Shown: positions 22,501-36,700 of the stretch, one piece after another
Layout: each line of letters begins with the position of its first letter
Position numbering within the stretch: position 1 is the stretch's first letter
Assembly (NCBI GenBank): GCA_016800925.1
Contig: JABCPU010000066.1
Location: 124,001 to 188,000 of the forward strand
Source of the DNA: Suillus spraguei
Taxonomy: Eukaryota; Basidiomycota; Agaricomycetes; Boletales; Suillaceae
Length of the DNA stretch: 64,000 nucleotides
Direction: 5' to 3'
The notes under the pieces: model-generated
Told to the model about the DNA's origin: nothing
Databases searched by the model: none
The model's input: only the letters and a program-made list of their open reading frames with translations
Translations under genes and position numbers: made by a program

Positions 22501-25500
22501 CTGCTACAGTCGCATATTGGAGTTGTGGGGGACAAAGATGGACCTTTGATTGTAGATTTAATTGTAGATGATAACGTCTTCAGTGACATCTCGCAAGCAC
22601 TGGACAAAGTCAAAGATATTTACGCCTCAACACAGGACAGCCTTCGAGTATCTTACCAGGTAGAGTCTGTATTGTGTTTTGTTTTGCTTAATGCTGAAAA
22701 AATACAGCGCCGAGGCACAACACTCCTGTTTTCTAGTGCCAACGATGTTTCTGGGGACAACACTGAACGTGGGACCATCCTGATGGATGTGTTACACGAG
22801 AGAATACTCTTGTTGTCATCCCTTCCACGATCTCTCACCCGCCAAGCCCTCAAACTATTGGTGGTGATTTCCGCCTGCCTTACATCAGAAGATTACTTGC
22901 TCATGGGACCTTCATTGTGGGCACGATGTCTTGACTGGGCGGAACCGCAGGCAGTGCTTTCGGTGCGTGCCTTACCTAGGATTACGAGTGGTGTTTCTCA
23001 CAGGAGTATTCTAGGCTTCTTTTCTGATCATGCAATGTGCAGAGAAGGCCCCACACAGTATACTTGAACTCATCAGGAATGACTTGCGGAGGTGAGTGAT
23101 AATCTTACTTGGCAACACATGATCTTAATATTCAACTTCAGTGAAGACAATGCTGTAAAGATCACTGCAATCCAACGCTTGGACATGCTGGTGAATATGC
23201 GCTTCCAGATTCTGTCTCAGCCTTTTTTGTCGGATAAGAACCGTCGTCGACCATTCAAGTTAGCTCGCGACCCATTACCATTTGTTCCAACCGACATCGG
23301 TTCAAGCCTATTTGTTCTGGAGCAGGAGGATGATAGCAATGAAGATATGCCCAAAGAACTGCGTAAACGCTTAGCTGAAGTGGGATGGTTGGATGAAAAA
23401 CGACCGACGGACCAGAAACGAGAATGGGTGAGGACGCCATTGTCATTATTGCCCAGTAATATTCAAGATCGGAACACTGGTGCCACGGAGCGCCCTCAGT
23501 CTTCACCTCTATCATCCCCGATATCCACGCCAACCAAACCCAAATCTCGTTCTAATAGTGATGTTTCTGACGGCCACCTCAGTAGACGATCGTCAGATCC
23601 CACAAGTCGTGGCGTCAAGCGTCGTGCAGTCTTTGTTCCTGCACTCGGGACTCTATTTCCTCAACTGGTCTCTCTGACTCTCGATTCTTGTGTTGATGTT
23701 TCATGTGCGGCTCGTGACAGTGTCATAGATTTACTACGACATGAGCCTGCTCTTCTTATTCGACCCATCCTCGATTTGCTTGCCAGCAGTGATGAAGAAG
23801 CGGCCACGACAGCTGTCCGAGGGTTGTTGCATCTAAACCAACACCTTCCCCCCGCTATGGCTCATTATACATTCAACCATCTTGCTGGATACCTTAAATT
23901 CGTTGCTCGCGAAGTCACTTCGATAGATGCACTACGCAACTTCGCTCTTGCTGCCGCTCTGTTGTCGAACCTAGTCACGCAAGTGAACGACATGTCAATC
24001 AGGGAGATTCGGCGAGCGAAGATGGATTTGTTCCTTATTCCATCCGGGTCATTGTGGTTTACCGCGTCATCTCCATCTGGTCCCATGTTCCCAAAAGCTC
24101 TGTCTCTCGGTGAAAATCGATTCGAGATTCCCCCATCCTTGATATCAATCACAATGATCCGTGTAACTCAGAATCGGTTGTTTTTATCCATGTTAAAGCG
24201 AAGTCCTCAAGACGTCCAAGTTATTCGGAAGACTATGGAGCACATTGTTCTACCTTCGACAGACGGCTTGTCAGAAGCACGCTTTCTGGATTTGCCAGAT
24301 TTTGTACCACGGAAGTTGTTTGCACAATTGGAGGGCCAGAGTCAATCTTGACCACGCTTTCCTTGATGCTTTCGCGGAGTCATCTTCTGCTCATGGCCCA
24401 AATTTTTAGATCCATGTCCAGGCATCTTAGCGATCGTAGCGAGTTGACTGTCTTCATAGATGGTCTGAATCGGATTTTGCTTAGACACGGAGATGATATT
24501 GGGATTGTAAGCCAGTCGCTGATCGGTAAGCCAAGATTCTTTTCTCATGCTTATGTCTGACCTCAGGTCCGCAGCGTTGATGGTGGCGAGTACCCGCTTC
24601 AGGCGTCTCTTTACGTCTGGTGGAGGCTACTCCCTCTTTATGTTATCTATCATGAAAGTGTATACGGAGCAAGAGCACCATCAGGGAATCCAGCAGGCTA
24701 TCGAGTATGCCATCAGTCGATTCTACGCTGTTCATCCCCAGGCATTCGTCTTCCAAACACTAGACGTGGTGGTTCATGCCCTCTTGGAACCAAGTTGCAA
24801 TAGCTCTTGGCTGGTGAAGAGCGTCTTCCGGATGCTGTCTTCACTGAATCGTAACAATTCAGTGGCAGGTCCAGATGTTTCTGGCATTCGAAATACGAAT
24901 AGACTGCAGGAAAAGGAAGCATTGATGGTCACCACCGCTGATGAGCAACCTCGAACATTTATGGCTGCCATCCGAAGGGTTGGTAGCCAAGATTCGCAAC
25001 AGCTGATCATCAACCTTCCCGAGGAGTACGAGGCGAGATCGCTTGATATGGCCAATCTTGTACGGTTGTTGTTAACTGTCATCGGTCATGACCCGTCCAT
25101 CACCAGGGCCCAAAATTTCCTATCCCTCCTGAGGTTGTTAACACCTGCATTGTACAATGCTTCAAGATCAGCCAGGAGTGTGCTTCGCGATGGTATTGAT
25201 GCAGTTGGGACAATCATCCTACGCGCAGCTGCGAAGACCAAACTTCCTGAATCATTGACGATGCAATTGGTGGGCGGTATCACTACGGATGTATCGCAGA
25301 ATGAGGCCGTTCTAGTGGACAAGCTCCACAAGAAAGCGAAGGCCTCTAGTGACCTCACCACTATGCGGATAGAATATCTCGGATTGGCGCTCGCTTTTGT
25401 TAAAACTGGCGGCTCGCTGCCTAACACTGCAACAGAGAAGATTTTCGACATCGTGAGAATTCTCTGCGAGAAGCATCGCAGATGGAAGATAAAGTTCTCG

Positions 25501-27176
25501 ATTTCCTATGCCAGTATTCGAAAGCCAGTCTTGTCGAACGTACGCCTAGTTCTAAGGAAGCAATTGCACTTCTCGAGTGTCTTGCTCCTATCATGAACGC
25601 CTATGCGTCGACAATCAATTTTGCTGGTATTTACGAGGCCATAATTCATCTCACGACTGTCCACCAACTCACCGACGACATTATATTCTCCAATTTGGTG
25701 GTAACGCAAATCTGCAGGAGTGGGTTGGAATCTCGAGCAGCCTGGTCCTGGAGCTCTGAGCACAAGGAATCTTCTATAGTCTCACTCCTCACCACCGCCA
25801 TCTCCTTTCGAAAGATCGACGTGATTGCTGAGATTGAGAAACAGCCGCCATCACATAAATTCTTGTCCGGCGTCGTTTTCAAGCTCGTTCTTTCGCTTGA
25901 AACGTCTGCATCAGCTTCGACAGTGGGAGATCACGACACATGGCTGCGTGCTGCCCGCACCAGTGCATGGTTGCGGCTTCTTTCCTACGCGATGGCAGTT
26001 TGTGAAAAATCAGGCCGGTCCCAACAATCAACCTCCTGGCTAGAGCGAAGGAAATCTGACGATAAGCATCGTTCTGGATCATCAAATAAAGAACAAGTCC
26101 TGACGCTGGTAGCTGCAATTCAAGTCATCAAAATGATTATTGTGAGAGCTGTAGATGACCTCTCTGCGTCCCTACCCTCCATATGGACCCGTCTTGCTGC
26201 TGTCTTTAGATCTCTGGTTTCCGATGGAGATGCGCGGTTTGCCCTCGAATCCTCTGAACAATCTGCGCCACCTTCCCCCATCCACTCGCCTCACTCGAGT
26301 TCTAGTATGACTTCAGTTGATCCTTTCAGTGCTCAGGAGTCCTTCTTCATATCGTCGATATCATCTAACGCCCACCGCCCGTCTCCTTCCCCAGGTAAAC
26401 CACGAGTCATCGACTATGCGCTTTGGTCTCTCTTGGAGCTCCTTTCTCGCTACCGCACACCTCTCACACTCCAATTGAAATTGCTTATACAAGAAAAAGC
26501 TGCTATTCTTGATGAGCAGCTCCGCCAGAATAGTTCACATTATTCTTCTGTACATAGGCCTCCATCTATCTTCTCTAAGCCAAGGAAGAGAATATCAAGC
26601 ATGCAGTCCATTGTGTCGCCCTTCACCGGCAGTTCGCCATCAGCTTCTTTTAATGCGGGCCATATGTCGCTACACCCTCCTATGCTAGAATCCACGCCAC
26701 GCAAGGCAGGGTTTGAGCGCAGCCCAAGTGTATCACCAATCAGTGCACAGCCACGCATTGTTCACCTCGGTCCTACAACGCCAGACTTGCGTCTCTCAGC
26801 ATCATCCAGCGAGGATGTGCGTATGCTGACGATGTCAACAGTAGTGAAAACCACGTCTCTCGTTCATGCTACATACCGCCGAATAAGGCTTGTGCAGGCA
26901 TGTATGGGGTATGATTTACTGTTACCACTTCCCGCAGCGTTCGAAAGGTACATGCCAACTACATCTGAGAGTACTGGCACGATGGATGATACGAATGGGT
27001 TTGGAGGGTATTTGGAAGGAGAAAGGAAGTGGACGATCAAGCAGGCGATTGATGCCCTTGTGAACGAGATGCATGATCTGGAGTTTGAACTTTATGAACG
27101 GGAGGCATGGAGGGAGGTATTGGACGAGAGTTTGGTAGTCCTGGAGCCTGATATGAACTATAGTAGTGTACTTTGA
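19533..27176 (+). CDS. very large helical-repeat protein, probable UNC80-like
   Basis: Open coding sequence with short introns spans 7.6 kb, giving roughly 2,300 aa. The N-terminus (MSGNQDLHSLPSRPTGSRLL) is Ser/Pro-rich and disordered to about residue 230; the rest is built of amphipathic helices of the ARM/HEAT kind. Recognisable blocks are CIWCCNAASIPSFLRARVL after an intron at about 20673, AVKITAIQRLDMLVNMRFQI, RRRPFKLARDPLPFVPTDIG, GTLFPQLVSLTLDSCVDVS, FRRLFTSGGGYSLFMLSI and WTIKQAIDALVNEMHDLEF near the end. The mid and C-terminal blocks resemble the fungal UNC80-type proteins, relatives of the animal NALCN/UNC80 channel complex; in fungi such a protein is thought to act with the Cch1/Mid1 calcium channel. 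That name is from memory of family style, not alignment; Furry/Tao3-type scaffolds were considered and fit less well. Single-gene status is secure. Confidence 0.65.
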
Positions 27177-27350
27177 AACGGACCATCGATGACAAACTGA
27201 TTAACGATATCTACGTATCTGATTTACAAGAGTCCGCGAGCCTTTTTAATTCGGGTATCCTGAAATAATACACAGTAGCCATACAGAAAAGCACCTACAA
27301 AAACGCCACTGGGACAGTTTGAACAACCTTCGACATCATCTGATGTCAAC

Positions 27351-29480
27351 TCACAATACCAAGCCACCCAGGGCGAATGCCAAGGAAACACCGAACCACG
27401 TGCTCATCGCACTAGCACTCGCACCAATCAAAGCAGACGCGCCGTTAATCATCGTACTAGCATTCGAGAACGCGATGGTGGGTGTGTCCACCGAAGAATT
27501 AGTACCGTACACGTAAGATGTGTCAGAGGCACTGGGCGTGGTGGGGTCATTGCATTGTACTGAGACAGACTGGAAGAGCGCATAGAAGTGGCCTGCAGAA
27601 GAATTTCAGAGTTGTAGAGGGTAGAGGGCGAGGATCAAACAGACGTACCAGCGGAGACATAGTCGGGGTCGCTCCAGTTGATCATGCCTCCGGCCCACTG
27701 AACCGTGCCTTGAGGCTCGGTGGAGATACCGGCTGGCCAAATACTGCAAAGGAAGGTGTCAGAAATGTTTCCCGTAACTGTGAACCATGAACCGTATGAT
27801 ACAGAGGAAAGTTGCAACAGTTGGACCACACCAATTCAATACCTATACCCGATGCCCCAAAAGCAGGAAGCGTAGAATGAATGGACACTCACCTCAATTG
27901 GATACGACTGGGTGTGCTGGGGAACTGGACCAAACCTGTCGCATTATTCGTAGTCTGAGCGGCTGTGATCGTGCGGGTCACATTTCCGTCGACCAAGAAC
28001 GTCAGCGATTCAGGTTGCCAGTCGATCTACCAGGATACGAAGTTAGCAGGTTCATTGAGACAAAGAAGGCAGTGAGGTGATTGAACCAAGAAGCAGATAG
28101 TCGACTTCCGGGCAGTATCTCGAAGACAGTACACACAAAACACAAGATATCAAGGATAGCGTGAAAAGATGACACAAATAAAGTCTTTGACTAAACGCGT
28201 GCGCTTTCGTTGCTCATGAATTGAGCTGTAAAAGCGTAGGTACCGTGTCCGCCGACATGCGAAATCACATAATAGTGATCAGTTAGACAGAACAGACTTA
28301 CTGTGAAATCATGCCAGTTGGAATAAGTATTCGTGAGACCAGTTTCAATTACACCGGCGGTTTGTGCAGCTTTTGACAGCAATGAGACCGGGTGGATAGA
28401 GTATGAATTGCGTATGGAAAAGAACAACACATGAGCACATTCCGCAGGATTGACACAACTGTGAGAAACTCACGAATGACTCCCTGCCAAAAATAATTGG
28501 TCTGGCCGGTGGTCGTCTGATTGCCAGGGAATTCCCAATCAATCTCATCTTTAATGCTAGACATTGTGATGAATGCGGTAACGACACCTGCCCAGCGGCC
28601 GGTTTGTACTAGGTAAAAGGACCGTTATCAGCGCATTTTGAGAAGACAAAAGAGAAAGGCGAAGTCACAATGAAAGTGAACGAGAAGAGAACAAGAGATT
28701 ACAGTACAAATACCCTTAAAAGAACACTCACATCTAGCTGTGATTTGACCGTAATGCACGTATCTGGTTGAGGATAGAAGGGTACCGCCACCGGTTTCGG
28801 TGAGGAGGACGGCAATTGCAGCCTCGCCGTTAGATGTAGTATTGATAATCGACCCCTGTTCCACAACCCAGTCTGAAAGTAACAAACAAAAAGCGTATAA
28901 GAGTGAAACCATTGAAAATAACTCATCCCAAGACTGACCATACTCGGAGGAATTTCCGTTGAAGTAGGTATAGTTACTGAGAATGCGAGAGGTATCTGAA
29001 AGCGTGTACTAAATGAATCATTAAATTGGCGTTAGATTTACTCGCGCGAAAGAAGAGTAGATAAACAGACGTTAGCATTCTCACACATAGGACTGGGCTT
29101 GCATGAGTTGAGGGTGTTAGACGCAAGGGGGTTACACCCTCCAAGACAGTACTACAGATTGGTAAGATTGAACCGCATGTTGAGACTAATAAAATAGGAC
29201 GCACATATCCATCACCGCAGAACCCGTATTCACCTAAGGGGAGTTTAACAAATTAGCATATAAACTTCATTTGATAGAAGATATTGATTATGCGACGCAC
29301 TGCAACAAGGATACTGGGATGGACATGGGTTTGTTGAATTGCTAGATAACCAAGTCAAGCTTGCACAATGAAATTTGTAACAGTGAGAACTAACCAAGTA
29401 ACACCTTGTTGTGCTGCCTGTACCAAGACAGCGGAAGTAAGAAAAGCGAGTGTAGAACTAAACAGACAAATCTGTTTCAT
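27351..29480 (-). CDS. GPI-anchored Crh-type GH16 transglycosylase
   Basis: Cell-wall enzyme predicted to cross-link chitin to beta-glucan at the cell surface. The minus-strand gene has about nine exons. It starts at ATG 29480 with a signal peptide (MKQICLFSSTLAFLTSAVLV-QA), then a Cys-rich chitin-binding-like segment (CPSQYPCC, YGFCGDGY, CLGGCNPLASNTLNSC). The GH16 fold follows: DWVVEQGSIINTT, GGTLLSSTRYVHYG, and the catalytic signature DEIDWEFPG in the exon at about 28460-28570, where the two Glu are nucleophile and acid/base. Then TNYFWQG, SNWHDFT, SIWPAGISTEPQGTVQWAG. The C-terminus (STMINGASALIG...WFGVSLAFALGGLVL) is a GPI-attachment signal with small omega residues and a hydrophobic tail. 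Stop at 27351. The gene is convergent with the giant gene. PIG-P and GFA1 in the same window feed the same cell-wall processes. Confidence 0.88.
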
Positions 29481-31930
29481 TATTGCGTTATTGCACAAGA
29501 GAGCGTGGTGGGGAACGAGTGGAGGAGGAGCAGTAGTCTACCTGAAACAGAAGAATGATGAAATGATGAAAAACAAGTGCATGCCCAAAACGTCATGTCG
29601 CAGCGTGCCGTGATGCCGAGGAAGTACCGTAGAGCAAAGTACCTGATTGATGATATTTTTTAGATCCCCGACTCCCACGGGGAACTTTAACTTTTCAACA
29701 CCTACTTTCCCTTGTTACACAACATTTCCTCACTCTCTGCCTGTCCCCTGCCTCATCAATGTCGCCTCAGTAATGTTTTTAACCGAATAATTTTCTGTCC
29801 TCAGCAGACAAGGTCCTCGTCATTGTGGCTATAACAATGTCTGCCCTGGTTTTGTGACTGCGCCCACATCACTCCATCGAGAACTCTGCACGTGATGTCA
29901 GTCCCACTCCGGTACGGGGTAGAGACAGTGACCAACATTTCGCAACTGCAGTGACCCACTGGGTTAATCATTACGGATGTGCCTGGCACTTGGTACACGC
30001 TCTTTCAGGAACATCCATTGGTATGCGCGCTAGTTGGTTAGTAAATAGTAATTTATGCATAGGACCACAAAACAAAGCATCCATGTCATGCACATATTTT
30101 TTATACTTCAATTTTTGTTGCTGAAGTTGAGGTACATTATGCGCAGGAGGATATCCAATGAAATGGAGGCCTGAATGTTCAAGAGCCGCAGCCTTCACGT
30201 GTCTTTCAATCGAGAGACATGCCGTTGATCGTATGAATGTTTTAACTGTGTCAGTCTTGTTTTATTCGCGAGACCATGATCCTATTTATCGCGGCGTATT
30301 TGTACCAATAGTACACTATGCGCTTAGTCAAGCGAAGCTTCATTGAACAGCACTTTATTGCCAGAATTGACAAGGTCGGCAATGACAAAATCAAACGAGA
30401 AGTTTCCATAACTTTTGAATGGGGTAGGAAGAATGTGGCAATGCAGCTTGTCGCGATTGTCTCTCGTCAGTGGTTAATGGAAAGAGAACCAATACTCAGG
30501 GAGGTCGCAAATGGTGAGGCTGCAAACAATAAGTTGCAGTTTGTATCATCCGGCGTGTGCTACATTTATTGATCAAAGAAGTAGCAATTTGCTCGATGTT
30601 TTGTTGCAGATGTCGCGTGCCACAAATGACTCTGGCGAAGACACCGGTCAAATGTGATACATCTTTGATACATGAACCCGAGCACACCATTTCTTATGCA
30701 GTACCGATACATGTCCCTCATCGTCACCTCCAAGTCGCTCTTGATGTCGTTTTAGTGAAACTTACGCAGCTGAAAAGCTTTCACCAAGTCGTACGAGCAG
30801 CGCGGATGCATTAGTTGGTGAGTAAACTTTGAGTTCTCCGACTACTAGATTTTTATAATATATTCAAAGCTTACCAAGACGCATTCATACTCTGTGGAGT
30901 TGCACGATTAAAAGAGCATCCTCATAGACTGGGAGTTCGTATCATCAGTCGAGGAATCAGAGCTTGGGCGATCTATCAGAATTGTAAGCTCTATTGTCTC
31001 ATGACTGTGATCATGAAGTGATGATGTATCAGAGGATATTACCTTTGTCTGCTAAGCTCCTCACGGGATAGAATCCTCTGCGAAATTTCCAGGACGACAT
31101 GGAATCCGTGTTGTATATAATTATGTGGCTCGCCCTTCGCATGCATGTCACTGTTGCACTTTTTTCGACACCACAGTTTTCAAGGGCCGCGGAGCCTTTA
31201 ATTGCGTCGTGCAAGATTTAGCGGAAGTGTTCGCTTCACGATACACCATACCAAAGGAGAAAGACTACGAAGTGTATAGCGCGTATAAAGATAAAGAGAG
31301 CTCTGTCGCGCACGTACTGCTAGAGGGGAATACCGCAGCGAAGAAGTGTCTGGCCTTGACTTGCTGAAGTTTTGTGCGCGGGTCATCCAGATCTTTGACA
31401 AGCATTTTTCTAATGAAACAGGGTGACTTTAGAATGAATGAGCTATGCTCGAGTGGTATGTTGCAAATACAATATTATCAATACAGATAGCTAACAAGAC
31501 ACGCAATCTCCCACTATTAGTATAGCTACTTGGCTAAATAGTAAAGAGTGATGCAAGTTGCTGTCACCATGGTCCAGAAATTTATCTCTTTTGTTTCTTG
31601 TTAGATCGCATCCGCTAAAGCTCGCAGAGCGTTCTAATGATTTATCATTTCATATGCGTATATTAGTAGTTTGAAGACTTGTAAAAGTGTTGTTTTGAGC
31701 GATGCACAAAATGTGGGGATACGCGGACTTGTGGTAACTAGAAATATTTCTCGATCTTGCTTGACCTAGACAACTTCTAGGAAGCCGAATCCTTGCACTC
31801 ATGATGACTCGGATGCAACTATCTCGTCATCACTTTGGACTGACGTGACCAAGGTTCCCAAGCATTGTCATCGCGTTCGCTAGCGCATATATAATGGGCC
31901 ACCGAGTATGATGTGACTTTCCAGTAAGTC
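29481..31930. other. gene-poor 2.4-kb stretch
   Basis: Left edge is the promoter and leader of the GH16 gene. Scattered short open stretches exist on both strands (for example minus 29971-30198 and plus 30318-30572, 31125-31367), but they do not join into a family I recognise. They could be remnants of decayed genes. A TATA-like catatataat sits at 31886-31894, ahead of the pseudogene below. Confidence 0.35.
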
Positions 31931-33180
31931 ATGTTCTCCGCTGCATCCTGGCTGACACTCCTGGCTTTCAAGTTGTCAATCACGGGATCGCCCGTCCAAT
32001 GAAGTTTGCAATTCCTGCATCACCCTTCCTATGACCAAGAGGCTAAAATTCTCCAATGGTACTAACCTCGTGCAACAGGATGATGCTCGCTTGGCGGCCT
32101 TTAGGGGACTACAGCACAAATGACAGACGTGCTCATTTTCCTTTGACAAACACTTATAATGGCTACAATGTACAAGTTGGCATTGGTTCTCCCGCCACAA
32201 TCTGTAAGTTCAACATTAAGAAAACATGCAGCTGCTAATGTATTATTGAAGACAACTTGATTGTCGACACCGGTAGCGCGATCACATGGGTTGGCGCTAG
32301 CACTCGGTACGAGCCAACCAGCACCAGTTTCAACACTAGACAGCCTATGGGGTAAACCTACGGCGTTTACAGTCACGGTTCTACCTCATTCGCTGGTATG
32401 ACATACAAGAATATCATAAGTTGAAAATACCTACGATGACCTATAGGAATGCTATGGACTGATACCACCACTTTTGTTGATGGGCTCACCATCAAAAGGA
32501 TGCCAATCGGTGTCGCTTCTACTTCGCATGGCATCAGTGCTGATGGTATCCTTGGCATCGGGCTGCAGATACGACACTCGGTACCCTACAAAATTTACCA
32601 AGAGAAACGGTTCAGACTGTCACTGACTTACTGTATATTCAAGGCATCAGGTTATGCCGGGAACTGAATTTCAGGTTTGGTACTGTGCGGTATATGTGTG
32701 TGCGCCATTCTGCTGGCATATAGATATTGTAATTCCTCTTCACTTTGTACATCTTCATACCAATCCGCTTTGCATTGCACACGACGCATCACAAAATTGA
32801 CTTATGCAACAAATATTGCAAAAATAATACATCTACGTCGCATTACTAGATTGCAATCCAAAATGTCTTATGCGAGTTTCAGTTCACAGCGCGTTACAGT
32901 AGTTCCGAAGGAGTCTTATGTAAATTGATATTAGCTGCAAGTTCATTGAATCTCTACCTCTCCTCATTGTACTCAGCGCAACATGTTCTCAATTGGCGAG
33001 GGAGCCTCTGTTTCTCCAGTGACGGAAACTTATATACTCTCCCCCCACTGCAGAATACACGATGGACAGGGGACCTTGTCTTACCTAGGTCATTCCTGTC
33101 TCCACTGGGTATGTCATTACCCGACCCATTCATTGATTCAGTTTCACCATGGTTCCAATTTTTTCGAGTACGTATTTTAT
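31931..33180 (+). pseudogene. pepsin-like (A1) aspartic protease, decayed
   Basis: Relic of a secreted polyporopepsin-type protease. A signal peptide (MFSAASWLTLLAFKLSITGS) is followed by TGA at 32000. The propeptide-like text ITLPMTKRLKFSNGTNLVQQ is in another frame. The mature N-terminus RRAHFPLTNTYNGYN is in a third position, and the first active-site motif is NLIVDTGSAITWVG (normally DTGSS). After this comes an in-frame TAA at 32353, then YGVYSHGSTSFAG, GMLWTDTTTFVDGLTIKRM and SADGILGIG. Past 32570 the frame is lost and only fragments continue. Two introns keep good borders (32204-32251, 32396-32446). The second catalytic Asp region is not recognisable. Multiple independent lesions show true decay, not a single error. 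Confidence 0.85.
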
Positions 33181-33717
33181 ATACAATTTTGACTGGAAAA
33201 TCTGCTCACAAATGTATCTTTAGGGCGCATATATGCAGGATAGTCGCAAACCCTGCTTGTAACACAGACGGTCTGGCTGTAGTGAAGGAATATCAGAACA
33301 TTGTGATGTTCTACTGATGATATACATAATGTATTACATGGGCAATACCTAATATTTCTGACGGTATAAAAGGACATATTACAAATTGGCGGAAGCAGAA
33401 ATATATTCCATTCTTCTACAGTTCCCGCAGCTACAATATCAAGGACTCGTCAATTCACTGATGAGGCTGCTACTGACAGAATTCTTAGGATTACCCTTTG
33501 GAAATGAAAAGAGCAGGTCTATTTTGCGTATGATATTAATGCTACCATTGCCTTGTAAAATGAATTACTTTGACCATTGGTGCTCACCTATAAGGAGTAT
33601 GATTTGAAGAATAAGCACCGACTATAGGATAAGACCCAAATAAGTACAAACGCGCTCTGACGCGACGTACATAAATGACTGTCATAATCATTTTAAAAGA
33701 ACCTGAACACCATCAAT
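33181..33717. other. upstream region of MSH6
   Basis: No gene recognised. Contains degraded sequence after the protease relic and the MSH6 promoter; no TATA box stands out. Confidence 0.4.
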
Positions 33718-36700
33718 ATGGCACCTACACCTGCAAAGAAAAAATCTAACGACAGCATGACGCAGAAAAGTCTCATGAACTTTTTTGCGAAACCTGGCCT
33801 GTCAACTTCAGTTGCAGCAGCGAAGAACGCGACCAGCGCGACGCCAACGCGAAAAAGCTCCACTATACCAGGGACTCAAGTTTCCTCTGGGTTAACAAAG
33901 ACTTCCTCGGCTGCTAAAACAAAACCCAAATTTACTCCCAAGACACCAGATTCAAGACCATCTTCCGACATCGACATCGACATCGACATCGATGCAGAGA
34001 GCGGCAAGGACACTCCACCAACCTCAGACCCCATTCCTATAGATGTCGACGTGTTATCAGACACTGAGGACGCGTCTGTCAAGAGCGCTAACGTGAGCAT
34101 TCTAAAATTACTTCCAAGTACTGTGCGACTTTTTCTGACAGTTCAACTTTGCCGTACAGACGCGCCTAACGAAGCGCAAGATTGTTTTAGCTGACTCAGA
34201 TGAGGAGGGCGAGGGCCTTTCAGGGAAAAACACGACACAAGCTACATACCGCACCTCATCCCCTGAATACTATGATAAATCCTCTCCTTCACGTGGACGC
34301 GCAAAGAAACCGCGTATGGCGCCTTCACCCTCGGCTCCCACTTCCGATGAGGAAGATGAGGAGGACGCAGTTGCGCGCTCGCAATTCTCATCCCGATTGA
34401 CCAAGTTCCGCAAGTTGCCTGCCAAACGTAAGTAGCTACATGTTCAACCCCAGATTTATCTGAATATGAACAGCATCCAAGACGAAATCGAGAGCTTCTG
34501 ATGACGATGACTTTATTGTTCCTGACTCTGACTCAGAGCACGAGCGTTCATCGTCACGTGCATCCTCGCGCTCAAAGTCGTCGAAGTCTGTCGCCTTGGA
34601 CGACCAATCCGGCGAGGAATCAGGCGCCCCCACGAAGAAATCTGCGAAGCCAAAACATTCGGCTGCGAAGAAGTCTAAGGCAGCTGGCGGTGAAACAGGA
34701 GGCGGGAGTGGACTAGGAGGAAACACTGTATTCTTGACAAAGGCAGAGCGGCGTGCACAAGAGAAGAAGAGCGAGAAAAAGGCCGCCGAGGATCCATTTT
34801 TCTTTTTGATTGATGTACGGGATGTGAGTGATCCCAACAACTTCATTTCAAGGAGGTGCATTGCCTTGTTCAGTGTCTCACTCATTTTGTGGAGGACGGA
34901 TGCATTTCGAGCGCATACATGCATATATATGCATGAAAAACTCATATGCTCTATTCTCCATCGATTGAATGGATATGCGGCATAGTCTTAATATTCTCTT
35001 CTTGAGTATCATCTAGTAGCTTCGTAATGCTAATACAGTTCACAGAAAGACGGTGTTCGCCCCGGCGAGCCCGGATATGACCCACGCACACTGTACATCC
35101 CGAAGAAATCATGGGCAGACTTTACGCCTTTTGAAACACAGGTGCGATTATCCCTTCGCTTTCATTTTGACACTTTTGCGACGATATTACACAGTTTTGG
35201 GAGGTATGTTGGGATGTAATGCTTTATAAGGGCGTCCTTGACGCTCGTTATTTCTACAGATCAAGCAGGATCACTTCGACACCGTATGCGTTAATTTAGA
35301 TGCATTTGAATTGTGCTAATGCGTGTATTTCCTAGATTTTGTTTTTCCAGAAAGGGTCTGTTATCCGTCCGTTCCCTTCATGCTGATGCTCATTGCTATT
35401 CCGTTTGTAGAAAGTTCTTAGAGGTGAGCTAGAAGCAATGCTTGGAAAATTTATGTCTGTGTACTCACCCACACCTAGCTCTATGAAGATGACGCACGGA
35501 TCGGCCACCAGGAGTTTGACTTGAAACTCACTCAGCGCGTGAAGATGTCCATGGTGAGTTCTGTTGCCCCATTTCCCTATTTCCCTATTGACCATTGATG
35601 CACGACTTGTCAGGTCGGCGTACCTGAGACGAGCTTCAACTTTTGGGCTGCGTAAGTCCTTCCTCACAAATCGTGATTAATTGCTCATTAAGCCCTGCAA
35701 ACTAGCAAATTCCTTGGCAAGGGTACGTTAGTTGATATTCTCCGCACGAGCAAGTTGAGCTCAAAGTTTGAATACAGGATATAAAGTCGGCCGTGTGGAT
35801 CAAGCAGAGACGGCGCTTGGCGCTGAGATGCGCCTCGCAAAGGACAAGGGTAAGAAGGGCGCCAGCGGAAAAGACAAAGAGAAGATCGTCCGTAGGGAGC
35901 TCAACAAAGTATACACGAACGGCACGCTTGTAGACGAAGACCTCCTTACAGATGAGCAAGCGGGGCATTGTATTTCTCTGCGCGAGTCTGCTGATGGCAA
36001 GGACGGTATGAGCAATTTCGGAGTCTGCGTCCTCGATAGCGCCACGAGCCAGTTCAGCTTGAGTGCATTCGAGGATGATGTATGCACGACGAAGTTGGAG
36101 ACGATGATGAGACAGCTGCGGCCAAAGGAAGTGATCTTCACCAAGGTCAGTCTTAATTGTCTTTATATTGCTCAACTTTCCCGAATGATTATATCTGTTG
36201 TAACAGGGAAATCTTTCAGTACAAACGACGCGCCTACTGAAATCTACCCTCCCCGGTTCTTGTTTGTGGACCAGCCTCCGGGATGTCGAAGGGTTTACTT
36301 ACCCACAGACGATCAACGAACTGAACAGTATGTTTTCTGAGGCTAATGCTGACGGGCAAGACACAATGGATGAGGATGCTGAGTTATCAAGCGCTGTCCC
36401 ACAGTGTATTCGGGACATGGCGAGTTGCCGTGGTGCAATGGAGGCCCTGGGCGCGCTGATGTGGTGAGTATCCTAGACGCCCCAAAAATAATGCAGGACA
36501 TGAATGCTACGTCTAAAAATAGGTACCTTCGTCAGCTGAACATTGACAAAGACCTTCTTACGATGCGGAACTTCGACGTCTATGACCCACTGAAGAGAGG
36601 AACCAGCGTTGTGCTAGATGGGCAGACGCTTGCCCATGTTGAGGTGGGTGTTATTCCGTCATTCAGTTCAGTCTTCCCGGCAGGCAGTGATTGATGTGGT

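Noticed and set aside
29971..31401. Scattered open frames on both strands suggesting a gene
   Set aside because: They could not be joined by plausible introns into any family; more likely decayed sequence or chance.
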